Shown here: positions 28,058-38,245 of the stretch, piece by piece
Layout: every line of letters starts with the position of its first letter
How positions within the stretch are numbered: position 1 is the stretch's first letter
Notes under the pieces: generated by a model
What the model was told of the DNA's origin: nothing
Databases searched by the model: none
Seen by the model: the letters and a program-made list of their open reading frames with translations, nothing else
DNA from: Marinobacterium sp.
Lineage (GTDB): Bacteria; Pseudomonadota; Gammaproteobacteria; Pseudomonadales; Balneatricaceae
Direction of reading: 5' to 3'
Assembly (NCBI GenBank): GCA_025800125.1
Contig: JAOXSF010000040.1
Span: forward strand, 1 to 64,000
DNA length: 64,000 bases
Translations under genes and position numbers: made by a program

Positions 28058-28504
28058 ATGGGTTGGTTGATCGCTGATCAAAAACGGGACATGCCTGGTC
28101 GTCGCTGGATCAGTATTACGTTGCGTAGTCTGCACTTGCTGGGTATTGCTGGTATTGCTGGTGGCTATATCTATCAGTTACCGTTCGCGCTGTGGCACCC
28201 ATGGTTGATGCTGGCGCTGGGTACGGGGTTGCTGATGGTTATCAAAGAGGTTTATGTCGATGGTATCTGGCTATTGCAACTTCGTGGTCAGTTGATATTG
28301 CTTAAACTGGCGTTACTGATATTCAGTCATTTTTTGTGGGAAACGCCGCAAGCCTGGGTATATGGACTGATTATTCTGATTTCAGGTGTAATCGCCCATG
28401 CGCCAGGTGATGTCCGGTATTATTCTTTGCATTATCGTTGCCGTCTCAGTCGTGAGCGCTGGATGGTAATACGTTCTGCAAATCAGTTGAGGAGAGAAAA
28501 ATAG
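28058..28504 (+). CDS. Hypothetical inner-membrane protein
   Basis: 148 residues from ATG 28058 (GGAG 6 nt upstream); an ATG at 28046 is in frame without a ribosome site. It is basic at the N-terminus ([11 protein letters not shown]), then has about four hydrophobic helices between 20 and 115 and a basic C-terminal tail. It is not assigned to a family. It ends 2 nt before ung, so the two are probably co-transcribed. Confidence 0.7.
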   Translation: MGWLIADQKRDMPGRRWISITLRSLHLLGIAGIAGGYIYQLPFALWHPWLMLALGTGLLMVIKEVYVDGIWLLQLRGQLILLKLALLIFSHFLWETPQAWVYGLIILISGVIAHAPGDVRYYSLHYRCRLSRERWMVIRSANQLRREK

Positions 28505-28506
28505 CA

Positions 28507-29202
28507 ATGGCACTGGAGAAAGCACCCAGCTGGCAGTTGTATCTACAGGATGAGTTTCAGCAACCCTATATGCAGGCATTGAAAATATTTCTGCGCGCAG
28601 AAAAGGATGCTGGCAAGGTAATCTATCCGCACTCTTCAAACTGGTTTCATGCACTGGAAGCGACGCCGCTAGCCGATGTCAAAGTGGTGATTCTTGGTCA
28701 GGACCCCTACCATCAGCCCAACCAGGCTCATGGCCTCTGTTTCTCTGTTTTGCCGGGGGTTAAAACACCGCCCTCACTGGTGAATATCTATAAGGAACTG
28801 GAAAGCGATCTGGGTTTTGTTATACCGGGTCATGGCTATCTGGAAAGCTGGGCGCAGCAGGGGGTTCTGTTACTTAATGCGGTACTGACAGTCGAAAATA
28901 GCCGGGCGAATGCGCATCAGGGTCAGGGGTGGGAGGGCTTTACCGATAAAGTGATTGCCACGGTAAATGAGCAGTGTGAAAACGTGGTGTTTCTGCTCTG
29001 GGGCAGTTATGCCCAGAAGAAAGGGGCCAAAATTGATAAGCAGCGGCATCTGGTGCTGAAGGCACCGCATCCATCGCCGCTGTCCGCTTATCGTGGTTTC
29101 TTTGGCTGTGGTCATTTCAGCCAGGCAAATCACTACCTGCAACAGATGGGGCGTGAGCCTGTGCAGTGGCAGTTGCCTGCTGAAGTGCTTGCTTCCAACT
29201 AA
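28507..29202 (+). CDS. ung: Uracil-DNA glycosylase, family 1
   Basis: 231 residues. The active-site motif GQDPYH (Asp is the general base) is near residue 64 and the [10 protein letters not shown] loop near 190. It removes uracil from DNA to start base-excision repair. It lies 2 nt after the membrane-protein gene. Length and motifs are normal for the family. Confidence 0.96.
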   Translation: MALEKAPSWQLYLQDEFQQPYMQALKIFLRAEKDAGKVIYPHSSNWFHALEATPLADVKVVILGQDPYHQPNQAHGLCFSVLPGVKTPPSLVNIYKELESDLGFVIPGHGYLESWAQQGVLLLNAVLTVENSRANAHQGQGWEGFTDKVIATVNEQCENVVFLLWGSYAQKKGAKIDKQRHLVLKAPHPSPLSAYRGFFGCGHFSQANHYLQQMGREPVQWQLPAEVLASN

Positions 29203-29257
29203 ATCTGTCATTCATTTCTGCTTGCTGTCTGAGCTGACAACTTTGCGGCTGATGTAA

Positions 29258-29932
29258 TCAGCCGCCACAGCATTTTTTGAATTTCTTACCGCTACCGCAA
29301 GGACAGGGGTCGTTACGGCCGGTGCTTTTCTGTGGGTTATGTGCCTGTTGGCTATATTTCTGGAAAGCGTCAAACAGTCTATGCCCCAGACGGCCTGTTG
29401 CGTGTAGCCGATTGGGCAGCAGCGTACGGGCATCTTCTACCCGGATGCGGGTATCCAGTGGTGTGCTTGTGTCTTCGTCGGCGCATAGGCGCATACATAG
29501 CAGTAGCGTACTGCTGAGTACCCGTTCATCATTCTGATTGCCAAAGCGCTGTAGCGCGTCCTGCCAGAGGTTATGCAGCCAGTCCTGGCCTGCCAGATAA
29601 CCACGGCAGAATGCTGCCATAGACTCAGGGTTCTTCTGCCACTGGGGTAGTGTCAGTGTGTCACGGCGATTTTGCCAGTGCCAGTGATTGTAGAGCCCAG
29701 CCAGCGCTTCACGTACCTCAGGGCTGATACCTGCAGTGGGTTGTTCCAGCCAGACGGCAGTCAGCCACTCATCCGGCATTACCAGGCTGGGTGCTCCGCT
29801 GACTGCCAGCAAAAAACCATAACTGCGCTCCAGTCCCAGCTGCTGATGAAGTTCCGGGTGCTGCATAAACAGCTGTGCATAATGAGCGTCGTTATGCTGT
29901 GGTAGCTGGTTGATCGTTTCCATGGCGGTCAT
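29258..29932 (-). CDS. UPF0149/YecA-like protein with SEC-C zinc motif
   Basis: 224 residues. The helical body resembles UPF0149 (YecA/YgfB) proteins. The last about 20 residues form a SEC-C motif (NDPCPCGSGKKFKKCC), the zinc-binding tail shared with SecA that contacts ribosomes. A ribosome-associated role is inferred from the tail. It is a single gene; ygfZ lies 110 nt upstream on the same strand. Confidence 0.82.
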   Translation of the reverse strand: MTAMETINQLPQHNDAHYAQLFMQHPELHQQLGLERSYGFLLAVSGAPSLVMPDEWLTAVWLEQPTAGISPEVREALAGLYNHWHWQNRRDTLTLPQWQKNPESMAAFCRGYLAGQDWLHNLWQDALQRFGNQNDERVLSSTLLLCMRLCADEDTSTPLDTRIRVEDARTLLPNRLHATGRLGHRLFDAFQKYSQQAHNPQKSTGRNDPCPCGSGKKFKKCCGG

Positions 29933-30042
29933 CCTGTGGTTGTCATGCGTTGACTATCGGGTAGTGGATAGCCTCAGGTATCAGGCTACCTGAGGCATCA
30001 GACAGCCAGCGCAGAAATGCTGGAATGGCTGTGTATTAAAAG

Positions 30043-31086
30043 TCAGGCTTTGCGTTCGAACAGCTCAGGATCAAGTACATAGGGGAGTGGCAGTAGCTCG
30101 AGTGCCGGACCGTTCTGGCTTTCCAGCATCAGTGTCTGTTCATCGGCCTGTGCTTTGCTGGCAATGACCAGGAGCTCAACAGTCTGTGTATCTACGGGTG
30201 CAGCCAGTAGTACCTGGCCGACTTTTTCCCGCTGAGCGGTATGCAGATAATCCCCCGTCGCTGGCAATTGTTCAGTGCTAACCCGTGCTCTGAACATGCA
30301 CTTATTCAGTTTGCCGCGATGCTGCAAACGCGTCACAATTTCTTGGCCGGTGTAGCAGCCTTTGCTGAATGAAACCCCACCCACAGCCTGAAGGTTGGCC
30401 ATCTGTGGAATAAATTGTTCGCTACTGATTGCGCGGAGGTCTGGCAGACCTGCCTGAATTTCCTGTAATTCCCAGTCAGCGGTGCTGCCCAGTACTGCCT
30501 GGTCCAGCAATGCGGGTAGCAGGCTGATGGCTTCAGTCATCGGCAGCCAGAGTTCGTAGCGATTGCCTGGGACTTTTACTGCAACTCTCTGGCCGCTGCG
30601 GAGTACGCCGTTCAGTTCACTCGGAGCGCGATCCATCAGTTGTTCAACCAGCGCAATCGCGCCGGGGCCGCTCAGACCGAGGCCTACAATCTGTTCACTC
30701 AGATCGGTTGTTTCAGCTTTTGAGAAGATAATGTAGCGATTCAGAGCGCTCTGCGCCGGTTCGCGGATCTCCTGACTTGTGCGTAACCAGTAGCCTCCTT
30801 CGACTGCTATCAGACGGTAAAGAGCGATCATGGCGCCTTTCACGGTGCAATGTGCTCCCAGGCCACTGCCGGTCTGATCAATGGTTGTCATATCACAGCT
30901 AAGCTGGCCTTGCAGGAACTTGTGTGCTTCCGGGCCGATTACGCTGATCAGTTGCTGATGCAGCAATGGAGTGACATAGGTGGGTTGTGGGGTATTTTCT
31001 GTCGGTTCTGTTGTGCGGGTGCTCAGGCGGTGCGCAGTATCCAGTACAGCGCCAGCCTGTTCCAAAGCATGCTGCCAGGCGGTCAT
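30043..31086 (-). CDS. ygfZ: YgfZ/GcvT-like tRNA-modifying Fe-S assembly factor
   Basis: 347 residues. The family signature KGCYTGQE (invariant Cys) occurs near residue 239, inside a folate-binding GcvT-like fold. YgfZ uses tetrahydrofolate and supports particular iron-sulfur enzymes such as MiaB. It lies 11 nt after psd on the minus strand, probably the same transcript. Confidence 0.92.
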   Translation of the reverse strand: MTAWQHALEQAGAVLDTAHRLSTRTTEPTENTPQPTYVTPLLHQQLISVIGPEAHKFLQGQLSCDMTTIDQTGSGLGAHCTVKGAMIALYRLIAVEGGYWLRTSQEIREPAQSALNRYIIFSKAETTDLSEQIVGLGLSGPGAIALVEQLMDRAPSELNGVLRSGQRVAVKVPGNRYELWLPMTEAISLLPALLDQAVLGSTADWELQEIQAGLPDLRAISSEQFIPQMANLQAVGGVSFSKGCYTGQEIVTRLQHRGKLNKCMFRARVSTEQLPATGDYLHTAQREKVGQVLLAAPVDTQTVELLVIASKAQADEQTLMLESQNGPALELLPLPYVLDPELFERKA

Positions 31087-31097
31087 GGTTATTCTCC

Positions 31098-31964
31098 TCA
31101 GGCGTTTTCGCCTGTTACAGTGGCAAGGCGCTGACCCAGCTGGATAGCGCTACCTGCCTGATGTTCCTGTTGCCACTGGATGACGTCTTCGCCAAACAGC
31201 AGTACCACGGTAGAGCCCAGTTTGAAACGCCCCATTTCTTCACCCTTTTTCAGGTGAACAGCTGATTGCTGGTTATCAAAGCGCTGGTGTTGTGGTGTAC
31301 GTGGTGGTGGTGCAATCTGACCACCCCAGACCGTTTCTATACCGGCGACAATCATCGCGCCGACCAGAATCATGGCCATCGGGCCATGCTCGGTGTCAAA
31401 AATTGCTACCAGACGCTCATTACGGGCGAACAGTTGGTCGATATTTTCAGCTGTGGTCTGATTCACAGAGTACAGATCACCAGGTACATAGATTGTCTGG
31501 CGTAGTGTGCCATCGCAGGGCATATGTACGCGATGATAGTCTCGTGGTGACAGATAGATGGTGGCAAAGCTGCCATCTTTAAAGTGTTTTGCTAGTGCAG
31601 TGTCGCCACCGAGCAGTGTTGTCAGGCCGTAGCCGCGCCCTTTTGCCTGAAAAATACGCTCGTGATCAATATTACCCAGCTGACTGAATGCACCATCAGC
31701 CGGACTGGCAATAGCCTCTTTTGCTGGGTCGATTGTGCGGACTCCAGGTTTGAGGGCGCGGGTAAAAAAGTGGTTGAAGCTTGGGTACGCGGTAAGGTCC
31801 GGTTCCAGAGCTTCCTCCATATTGATGTTGTATTTTTTGGCGAAAACGCGGATGAAGTTATTTTTGATCAGGGGCTTTTGGCAGTCGGCCAGGCGTCCGA
31901 CGAAGCGGGAAAGAAGGTGCTGAGGAAGCAGCTTTTGCAGCAGAATAAACAGTGTGTCTTTCAA
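31098..31964 (-). CDS. psd: Phosphatidylserine decarboxylase proenzyme
   Basis: 288 residues. The self-cleavage motif LGST is in GRFKLGSTVVLL near residue 253; the Ser becomes the pyruvoyl cofactor. SPADGAFSQLG and YLSPRDYHRVHMPCDG match the family. It makes phosphatidylethanolamine at the inner membrane. It is downstream of the rhodanese gene and upstream of ygfZ. Confidence 0.96.
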   Translation of the reverse strand: MKDTLFILLQKLLPQHLLSRFVGRLADCQKPLIKNNFIRVFAKKYNINMEEALEPDLTAYPSFNHFFTRALKPGVRTIDPAKEAIASPADGAFSQLGNIDHERIFQAKGRGYGLTTLLGGDTALAKHFKDGSFATIYLSPRDYHRVHMPCDGTLRQTIYVPGDLYSVNQTTAENIDQLFARNERLVAIFDTEHGPMAMILVGAMIVAGIETVWGGQIAPPPRTPQHQRFDNQQSAVHLKKGEEMGRFKLGSTVVLLFGEDVIQWQQEHQAGSAIQLGQRLATVTGENA

Positions 31965-32072
31965 GTTTTCGAGTCCATAGCGGGTCGGTAATGCCGACCG
32001 GAAATATAATCGGTTTCAACCTGTCTGCCGTCGAGTAAGGCTGAAAATCAGATTGAGGAGAACTATCTCTGG

Positions 32073-32885
32073 TTAACGCTCGACAGGTGTATCAGGGTGG
32101 TTTCCCCATTCAAACCAGGAACTGTCATAACAGCGCACCCGTTCAAAGCCAAGGTAGCGGGCAACCAGGTAGGTCAGGCCTGAACGGCGGTGTGTCTGAC
32201 AGTGAGTTATAACCTCTTTGTCACCGGTAATCCCCCGTGCCGCCAATTCCTGGCGTAGTTGTTCACGGGGTTTCAGGCGCAGGTCGCCATTGCCGCGCAG
32301 GCTATCTGTCCATTCAAACCAGCAGGCACCAGGAATATGGCCGCCTTTCTGGGCATTGATGACTTTATCGCCATCGTACTCCTGTTTTGAGCGTGCATCC
32401 CATATGCAGCAGTCATCGTTATCCAGCTGTGAAAGTAACCATGGGATGTCTGCAAGCAGTTCAGGGTTGAGCTGTACAACAACTTCGGCTGGTTGTGGTG
32501 TGTTGATGGTTGTTTCCAGTGGCCAGCCATCTTGTATCCAGGCCAGTAATAGACCATTGAGAAAAGAGCAGCGTTGGTAACCGCAGCAATGTAAGGTCCA
32601 GATCATCCGGCCTGCCAGTGCGCCATTCTGGTCATCGTATACTACGACATGACGTGAATCTGTCAGGCCCAGTTCGCTGAACAGTGCGTTGAGCTGTTGA
32701 GTGGTAGGCAGACGATTGGCGATTGGTGGCTGACCACATAACAGGCGGGCTGACTCCATATGGATTGCGCCTGGAATATGGCCCGCCAGATAGTTTTCCT
32801 GGCTACTCAGATCAAGGATCAGCAAGTCTGAGTTGTTGTGCATCTGTGCCAGCTGAGCAGGTTCGATTACAAGTGGAAGTGTCAT
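32073..32885 (-). CDS. Rhodanese (thiosulfate sulfurtransferase), two-domain
   Basis: 270 residues with two rhodanese domains. The C-terminal domain carries the catalytic Cys in the loop HCQTHRRSG. The N-terminal domain has VVVYDDQNGALAGRMIWTLH and no Cys in the corresponding loop. The layout matches RhdA-type thiosulfate:cyanide sulfurtransferases, which in Pseudomonas also sit beside psd. It transfers sulfane sulfur to cyanide or protein acceptors. Confidence 0.92.
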   Translation of the reverse strand: MTLPLVIEPAQLAQMHNNSDLLILDLSSQENYLAGHIPGAIHMESARLLCGQPPIANRLPTTQQLNALFSELGLTDSRHVVVYDDQNGALAGRMIWTLHCCGYQRCSFLNGLLLAWIQDGWPLETTINTPQPAEVVVQLNPELLADIPWLLSQLDNDDCCIWDARSKQEYDGDKVINAQKGGHIPGACWFEWTDSLRGNGDLRLKPREQLRQELAARGITGDKEVITHCQTHRRSGLTYLVARYLGFERVRCYDSSWFEWGNHPDTPVER

Positions 32886-33111
32886 ACCAGTTCCCGGATA
32901 AAACCTGATTTCGGGGTTGGGCGTACAGTTTTCGAGGCTATCTGTTTGGCGGCCAGCTGTTTTCGGGGCCGTTTGCCTGAATGCGGGCCTGGCTACAAAA
33001 ATACCAGGCGCCCTTGTACGCGGAATATCAGATCATAACCGGGTGAACTGCCTGCGACAAACTCAGGCGAAAATAGTTGAGACTATCTGTAATGCTGTCG
33101 TTGGTGGCAGG

Positions 33112-34839
33112 TCAACTCTTGCCTGTGATTCGTTTCAGTGCCAGTACAGCGGCTGAGCAAAGGTAACGGAAGCGTTCGTGATGGAAGCTGACCATATTGG
33201 CCCCGTTGGATGGGCTGTCAATATGTACAATTCCGACTGGCTTGTTATCCAGGAACAGTGACATCAGCATGGCGCCGCCGTCGCCAACCAGTGGTTGATA
33301 ACTATCTGGCAGCATGCGTATCATTTCAGTGCGATTTGCAGTAGTGACCCAGATACAGCTGCTTTTTTCTGCCAGTCGCTTAAACAGGCTTGGTACATCC
33401 AGTGTGTAGTGCAGTTGAGACAGTGGGTAGCCCTCAGGCAGGCCCAGCGACAGGCTGGCCTGCATCTGCATTTTGCCGGGTTGTACGCGGTGGAAGATAA
33501 CGTGCTGCATACCCAGGCCGTGGTACAGTGCGTTAAGTAGTGCCTGGATTATCTGGCGTGGCTCTGTATAACCATCAAAGCCTTTCAGGAATCGCTGTGC
33601 AATCTGTGCATACAATTTCTGATTAGCAAAAGTTGCGGAAGGTGGAGTGCGCCGCAATTCGGGGTTATGAGCTGTTGAGCTGGTTTCGCTGCCTGTGCTT
33701 GTAGTACCTGTTGCTGTGGTGCTGGTTGCTGTCTGTGTGCTGTTGTCAGCTATTGATGACGGTTGCAGAGCTGATACGACGGGAGCCTCGAAGGGCTTGA
33801 TTGGTTCTGCGGATGTCTTCAGGTATTGTCGCTCTTCCCGTGGAGACAGCTTGTAATGCCCTTTGAGGTTAGACGGAAGCAGTAGCATCTCCGCCGCTGG
33901 GGTTAACGTGCCGGGCACGTGGTATTGGCGTGAAGAGTTGGCACAGTTTTCATGAAGAATGGCAGAGGTGTTGTCCAGCTCATCGCGCAGGAAATCATTA
34001 AAAACTTCGACTATGCGCAGTGTTTTGGGGTGTGTCCAGCCCAGGGGAGTGGTCAGTGCCAGCCAGTTTGCAAGTTTGACCGGGAAAAACTTCTGTTGTG
34101 CCAGGTGGTTGGTTGCCCGTGCAATTTCAGGGCTTAACTGTGTGTCATCGACAGCGCGAAGATTAAGGTTGGCCAGTTCTTGTCGGGATGGAGATTTCTC
34201 ATGATCCAGACTTTCCGCTGCCAGCGGTGACAGGCCCCAGGTTTCTACCAGTGCTTTGGATAGTGCCTGGATGGTGCAGCCCAGTACATCAGTTTCGGCA
34301 AGTACGGTATCGACACCTTCCTCGCGAATCTTGATCTGTATCTTGCTCATATGCAAAGGAGCATGCATCCATAATGCCCAGTGCCCAACGCCATAGAACA
34401 GTGCCGCCAGGTAGGTTTCTTCAGCAAACATGGCATTACGGCGCTGACAAAGGTAAAAAGCTTGAGTCGCGGCATGGTGACTGTTTGCGATTGCCCGGAA
34501 ATACATTTTCTGAGCTACGCTAGTCGGATTGAGTTTCATGGCAGGGACGTTGTCCATCGCCAGCTCAATGTTGTCCATTCCCAGGCTATTCACCGCGTGA
34601 TCAATGCCGGTTACTTCAGAGCCCTTGGCATGATGCATTTCGGCAGCTTTACGAACGATCGCGAGTGCCAGTACTGGGTCAAGCCGAACCAGTTGGCTTA
34701 AATCGGCCAGCGTTGTTGTGTCGCTACGCAGCTTCTTGCGCACCTTCATCTGGATGCTGTTACGTACGGATAGGGGCTTGTCCTTCAGGAAAGCAATCCA
34801 GCCGTCGACACTCTGTGGTGTTTCTACTGCTGCATTCAT
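33112..34839 (-). CDS. HDOD-domain signalling protein
   Basis: 575 residues. An N-terminal HDOD domain (about 10-220; LSQLVRLDPVLALAIVRKAAE...) is followed by a variable middle with a Thr/Ser-rich linker (about 365-395, many ACT/GCT-type codons), then a C-terminal GAF-like region (about 410-570). HDOD proteins are non-enzymatic relatives of HD phosphohydrolases used in signalling. It lies between rsgA and the rhodanese gene, where Pseudomonas carries motAB. Ligand and partners unknown. Confidence 0.85.
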   Translation of the reverse strand: MNAAVETPQSVDGWIAFLKDKPLSVRNSIQMKVRKKLRSDTTTLADLSQLVRLDPVLALAIVRKAAEMHHAKGSEVTGIDHAVNSLGMDNIELAMDNVPAMKLNPTSVAQKMYFRAIANSHHAATQAFYLCQRRNAMFAEETYLAALFYGVGHWALWMHAPLHMSKIQIKIREEGVDTVLAETDVLGCTIQALSKALVETWGLSPLAAESLDHEKSPSRQELANLNLRAVDDTQLSPEIARATNHLAQQKFFPVKLANWLALTTPLGWTHPKTLRIVEVFNDFLRDELDNTSAILHENCANSSRQYHVPGTLTPAAEMLLLPSNLKGHYKLSPREERQYLKTSAEPIKPFEAPVVSALQPSSIADNSTQTATSTTATGTTSTGSETSSTAHNPELRRTPPSATFANQKLYAQIAQRFLKGFDGYTEPRQIIQALLNALYHGLGMQHVIFHRVQPGKMQMQASLSLGLPEGYPLSQLHYTLDVPSLFKRLAEKSSCIWVTTANRTEMIRMLPDSYQPLVGDGGAMLMSLFLDNKPVGIVHIDSPSNGANMVSFHHERFRYLCSAAVLALKRITGKS

Positions 34840-34890
34840 TGTTCGCTTTGAGTCTCCGGGCCTATGGTTCCGACTGTTGAGTATACGTCG

Positions 34891-35931
34891 TCAGGAACGG
34901 ATTGTGGTGGTCTGTTCTTCCAGTGAGGACAGAATATGCCAGTAACTGGCCCAGCGTGCCTCACTGATGCTGCCTGCTGCAACAGCCTCTTTCAATGCAC
35001 AGCCTGGTTCCTTCTGGTGCTTGCAGTCTCGAAAGCGACAATGACCCGAGAAGGGACGAAACTCTCTGAAACCGTCTAGCAGAGTATCCGGGTCAATGTG
35101 CCAGAGTGCAAATTCACGAATCCCCGGAGAATCAATCAGGTCGCCCCCGCTTGGAAAGTGGAACAGGCGAGCGGTAGTGGTTGTATGGCGACCTTTGCGT
35201 GTCTGTTCAGATAATGCACCGGTTTTCAGATCAACACCAGGGAGCAGTGCGTTGATCAGTGATGATTTTCCTACCCCCGACTGGCCAACAAAAACACTGA
35301 TGCGGTTATTCAGTATTGAGGTCAGCGCTTCCAGTCCTGCGCTATCAGCCGCTGAAGCGTGTAGTACCTGATAACCAATGTCACGGTAGGCTTTTTCAAG
35401 TCTGTCGACCCGTTGGCGATTATCGTCTGTCAAAAGGTCTGTTTTATTGATCAGTAGCACAGGTTCAATGCCACTCAGTTCTGCGGCAACCAGGTAGCGA
35501 TCAATCAGATTGGCGAATGGTTCAGGCTCAACGGCAACCGTGATGACAATAAAATCAATATTTGCGGCGACCGGTTTTAGTTCACCATGGTTGTTAGGTC
35601 GCATCAGGGCGCTTTTGCGTGACAATGCAGCAACAACAACGCCATGCTCGGCACCAGCGCGCCAGACGACACGATCACCGGTGACCAGTTGGCCCAGATG
35701 AGTGCGCATATGGCAACGGATAATCTTCCCTTTATGTTCGCCTTCAAGTGCTTCTACATCTACCTGACGGCCAAAGTGGGAAATAATCAGCCCTTCCTGT
35801 TCGTTGCCCAGCTCCCCCCCTTCCAGGGTTTCATCCATGCGGGTTTCACGCCGGGATGCACGGGCTGCGCGCTCCTGTTGTATCTTTTCTATACGCCAGG
35901 CTTGGCGGCGATTGACTTTTCGTTTAGCCAT
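34891..35931 (-). CDS. rsgA: Small ribosomal subunit biogenesis GTPase RsgA
   Basis: 346 residues. It has an N-terminal OB-fold, then a circularly permuted GTPase with G4 LLINKTDL before G1 [10 protein letters not shown], and a C-terminal zinc-binding region with [14 protein letters not shown]. It promotes late 30S maturation. It is divergent from orn, the classic orn-rsgA pair. The basic N-terminal tail ([20 protein letters not shown]) is normal for the family. Confidence 0.96.
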   Translation of the reverse strand: MAKRKVNRRQAWRIEKIQQERAARASRRETRMDETLEGGELGNEQEGLIISHFGRQVDVEALEGEHKGKIIRCHMRTHLGQLVTGDRVVWRAGAEHGVVVAALSRKSALMRPNNHGELKPVAANIDFIVITVAVEPEPFANLIDRYLVAAELSGIEPVLLINKTDLLTDDNRQRVDRLEKAYRDIGYQVLHASAADSAGLEALTSILNNRISVFVGQSGVGKSSLINALLPGVDLKTGALSEQTRKGRHTTTTARLFHFPSGGDLIDSPGIREFALWHIDPDTLLDGFREFRPFSGHCRFRDCKHQKEPGCALKEAVAAGSISEARWASYWHILSSLEEQTTTIRS

Positions 35932-36250
35932 GGATGTTGTACTTCACCATTGTGAACGGAATCATGAGCATTGCTCCGTTGCGTTAACCATCTGTTATCG
36001 ACACTTATGATCTTAGCTTTAGACTGATGCTGGTTGGCATAGGTGCTGTAATAGGTGCTGTAGTTGCAACACTGAGTGTTAATCCGGGTCAATGGATATG
36101 ACAGATCAGGGCTATCAAGCCAGGCTATAACATAAATCAGCGCTATAAATAGTGTCGTTCTCTGCTGAGGCCAGGGTATTCTATTATAGATCCGAGTTAA
36201 TGCGAGGGGCTTCTGCATCAGACATAAGCCTCTGAATAATCAGGGAGTTA
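35932..36250. other. Divergent rsgA-orn intergenic region
   Basis: No gene is supported. It contains a perfect 12-nt tandem duplication ATAGGTGCTGTA at 36039-36062 and an A/T-rich stretch TATTCTATTATAG near 36176-36188 that could serve as an orn -10 region. Confidence 0.4.
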
Positions 36251-36802
36251 ATGATGGGGCAGAAACAGAACCTTATCTGGATTGATCTGGAGATGACCGG
36301 ATTGAATCCGGAGGTAGATCAGATTATCGAAATTGCAACCATTGTGACTGACGCGGACCTTAATGTATTGGCAGAGGGGCCGTCCATGGTGATTTTTGCG
36401 CCAGACGAAATACTGGATGGCATGGATGAATGGTGTACAACGCATCATGGGGCATCCGGGCTGACACAGCGGGTGCGGAACAGTCAGATCTCGGCCCATG
36501 AAGCGGAGCTTGTGACGCTGGAGTTTCTCAAGCCATGGGTAAAAGAGGGGGCTTCGCCGTTGTGCGGAAACAGTGTGCATCAGGATCGGCGTTTTCTGGT
36601 GAAATACATGCCAGCACTGGAAGCATACTGTCATTATCGCAATATTGACGTCAGTACTGTTAAAGAGCTGGCTAAGCGGTGGTCGCCAGATGTTGCTAAA
36701 GGCGTAAAAAAAGCTGGAGCACATCTGGCGCTGGATGACATTCGTGAGTCCATTGAAGAGTTGAAGTATTACCGTAAACATCTTTTCAGAATAACCGACT
36801 GA
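36251..36802 (+). CDS. orn: Oligoribonuclease
   Basis: 183 residues. It is a DEDDh 3'-5' exonuclease: WIDLEMTGL (motif I), [12 protein letters not shown] (motif II) and [11 protein letters not shown] (motif III, His and Asp). It degrades 2-5-nt RNAs and pGpG, the linear product of cyclic-di-GMP turnover. Starts at 36251 and 36254 are both possible. It is convergent with queG, with stops 4 nt apart. Confidence 0.97.
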   Translation: MMGQKQNLIWIDLEMTGLNPEVDQIIEIATIVTDADLNVLAEGPSMVIFAPDEILDGMDEWCTTHHGASGLTQRVRNSQISAHEAELVTLEFLKPWVKEGASPLCGNSVHQDRRFLVKYMPALEAYCHYRNIDVSTVKELAKRWSPDVAKGVKKAGAHLALDDIRESIEELKYYRKHLFRITD

Positions 36803-36806
36803 AGCC

Positions 36807-38096
36807 TTAAGAGAAGCGGCTGAGCCGTTTGCGCGCGCCACTGCTGGCCAGTATCGGTAGTGGTTGTGCTGGTGTAGAACGTTCAGCCAGTTGCTGCAAA
36901 GCCCAGTTGACGTGTTCCTGTACAATTTTGGATGGATGTTGCAGCTTTGCCCGCAAGGCCTGCTCCACGGCCGCGCCGCCTCGGCTATTACCCAGTGCTA
37001 CGGCAATATTTCTCAGCCAGCCGATATGACCTGTACGTCGAATGGCTGATCCTTCTGTCTTTTTCAGAAAAGTTGCTTCATCCCAGCTGAATAGCTCCAG
37101 CAGGCGGGTCTGATCCAGTTTCTGACGTGGGTGGAAGTCGGTTTCAGCGGTATGCTGGCTGAAGCGGTTCCAGGGACAGATCAACTGACAGTCATCGCAA
37201 CCGAAAATCCGGTTGCCCATTAATGGGCGCAATTCTTGTGGAATGCTGCCGTTCAGCTCGATGGTCAGATATGAGATGCAGCGTCGACCGTCCAGTACAT
37301 AGGGAGCGACAAAGGCTTGTGTCGGACAGATGTCGAGGCAGGCCGTACATTTACCGCAATACTCTTCGGTATAGGGTTCATCTATGGGGAGGGGCAGGTC
37401 TATAAACAGTTCTCCCAGGAAAAACAGTGAGCCTGCTTCGCGATTCAGTAGCAGGCTGTGTTTGCCAATCCAGCCCAGCCCGGCCTCTCGAGCGAGTGGG
37501 CGTTCCAGCACCGGAGCACTGTCGACAAAAGCACGATAGCCTAACTTATCTGTGCGTTGTTCCAGCCATTTGCCCAGCTGTGTCAGGCGTTTACGCATTA
37601 CCTTGTGGTAATCCCGTCCCAGTGTATAGCGAGCGATGTAAGCCTGCTCGTCATCGCTCAGGCTGGTTGCTGGTGAGCTATTTTCGGGCAGGTAATCCAT
37701 GCGTACACAGATAATCCGTTCAGTGCCTGGTAGCAGCTGGGTTGGGTCGAGCCGTTTCTCAAAGTGGTTGGCCAGATAGTCCATCTCGCCCTGATAGCCT
37801 GCTTTCAGCCAGTCTTGCAGGCGCTCCCGCTCTACCTGCATGTCCGGGACGGTAATGCCACATTGTCTGAAGCCAAGTTCAGCCGCTTGCGTCTTAAGCT
37901 CGTCAGCCAGTTGTTGCAGTTCTGTCTTTTGCAGCTCTGTCTTTTGTAACTCTGTCTGTTGTAACTCTGCTTGTGGTAACCCTGCATGTTGCTGCTCTGC
38001 AGAACCTTGCTCTGATGACGGTAGTTTCGATGAATGGGGCTCTAATGAACATGGCTGTGGTGAATGCAGCGAGCGGGATAAAGTCATATGAAGCAC
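36807..38096 (-). CDS. queG: Epoxyqueuosine reductase with repeat-rich N-terminal extension
   Basis: 429 residues from GTG 38096 (426 from ATG 38087); neither has a strong ribosome site. The core is normal: FVDSAPVLERPLA, AGLGWIGKHS and two [4Fe-4S] motifs, CGKCTACLDICP and CDDCQLICPW. It is cobalamin-dependent and makes the last step of queuosine in tRNA. The first about 50 residues are an unusual extension with four TELQ/AELQ pentads encoded by a DNA tandem repeat. The body begins around LADELKTQAAELGFRQCGI; true start uncertain. Confidence 0.92.
   Translation of the reverse strand: MLHMTLSRSLHSPQPCSLEPHSSKLPSSEQGSAEQQHAGLPQAELQQTELQKTELQKTELQQLADELKTQAAELGFRQCGITVPDMQVERERLQDWLKAGYQGEMDYLANHFEKRLDPTQLLPGTERIICVRMDYLPENSSPATSLSDDEQAYIARYTLGRDYHKVMRKRLTQLGKWLEQRTDKLGYRAFVDSAPVLERPLAREAGLGWIGKHSLLLNREAGSLFFLGELFIDLPLPIDEPYTEEYCGKCTACLDICPTQAFVAPYVLDGRRCISYLTIELNGSIPQELRPLMGNRIFGCDDCQLICPWNRFSQHTAETDFHPRQKLDQTRLLELFSWDEATFLKKTEGSAIRRTGHIGWLRNIAVALGNSRGGAAVEQALRAKLQHPSKIVQEHVNWALQQLAERSTPAQPLPILASSGARKRLSRFS
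37916..37990 (-). repeat. 15-nt tandem repeat x5 in the 5' end of queG
   Basis: Units start at 37916, 37931, 37946, 37961 and 37976, each close to GCAGCTCTGTCTTTT and diverging leftward to rightward. Read on the minus strand they give pentads such as TELQK. Confidence 0.9.
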
Positions 38097-38245
38097 AGGG
38101 TCACTGGACGGGTTTAAGGGATTGTGGATGTTGTGATTGTCAGGCTGTTACCACAGAAGCGACTATGGTGGTAAACATGATCAGGCAGTTTCGCGTTGTT
38201 CTACTGATCTCACTATAATGGCGCAAATTCTGGAGTTCACAGAGT

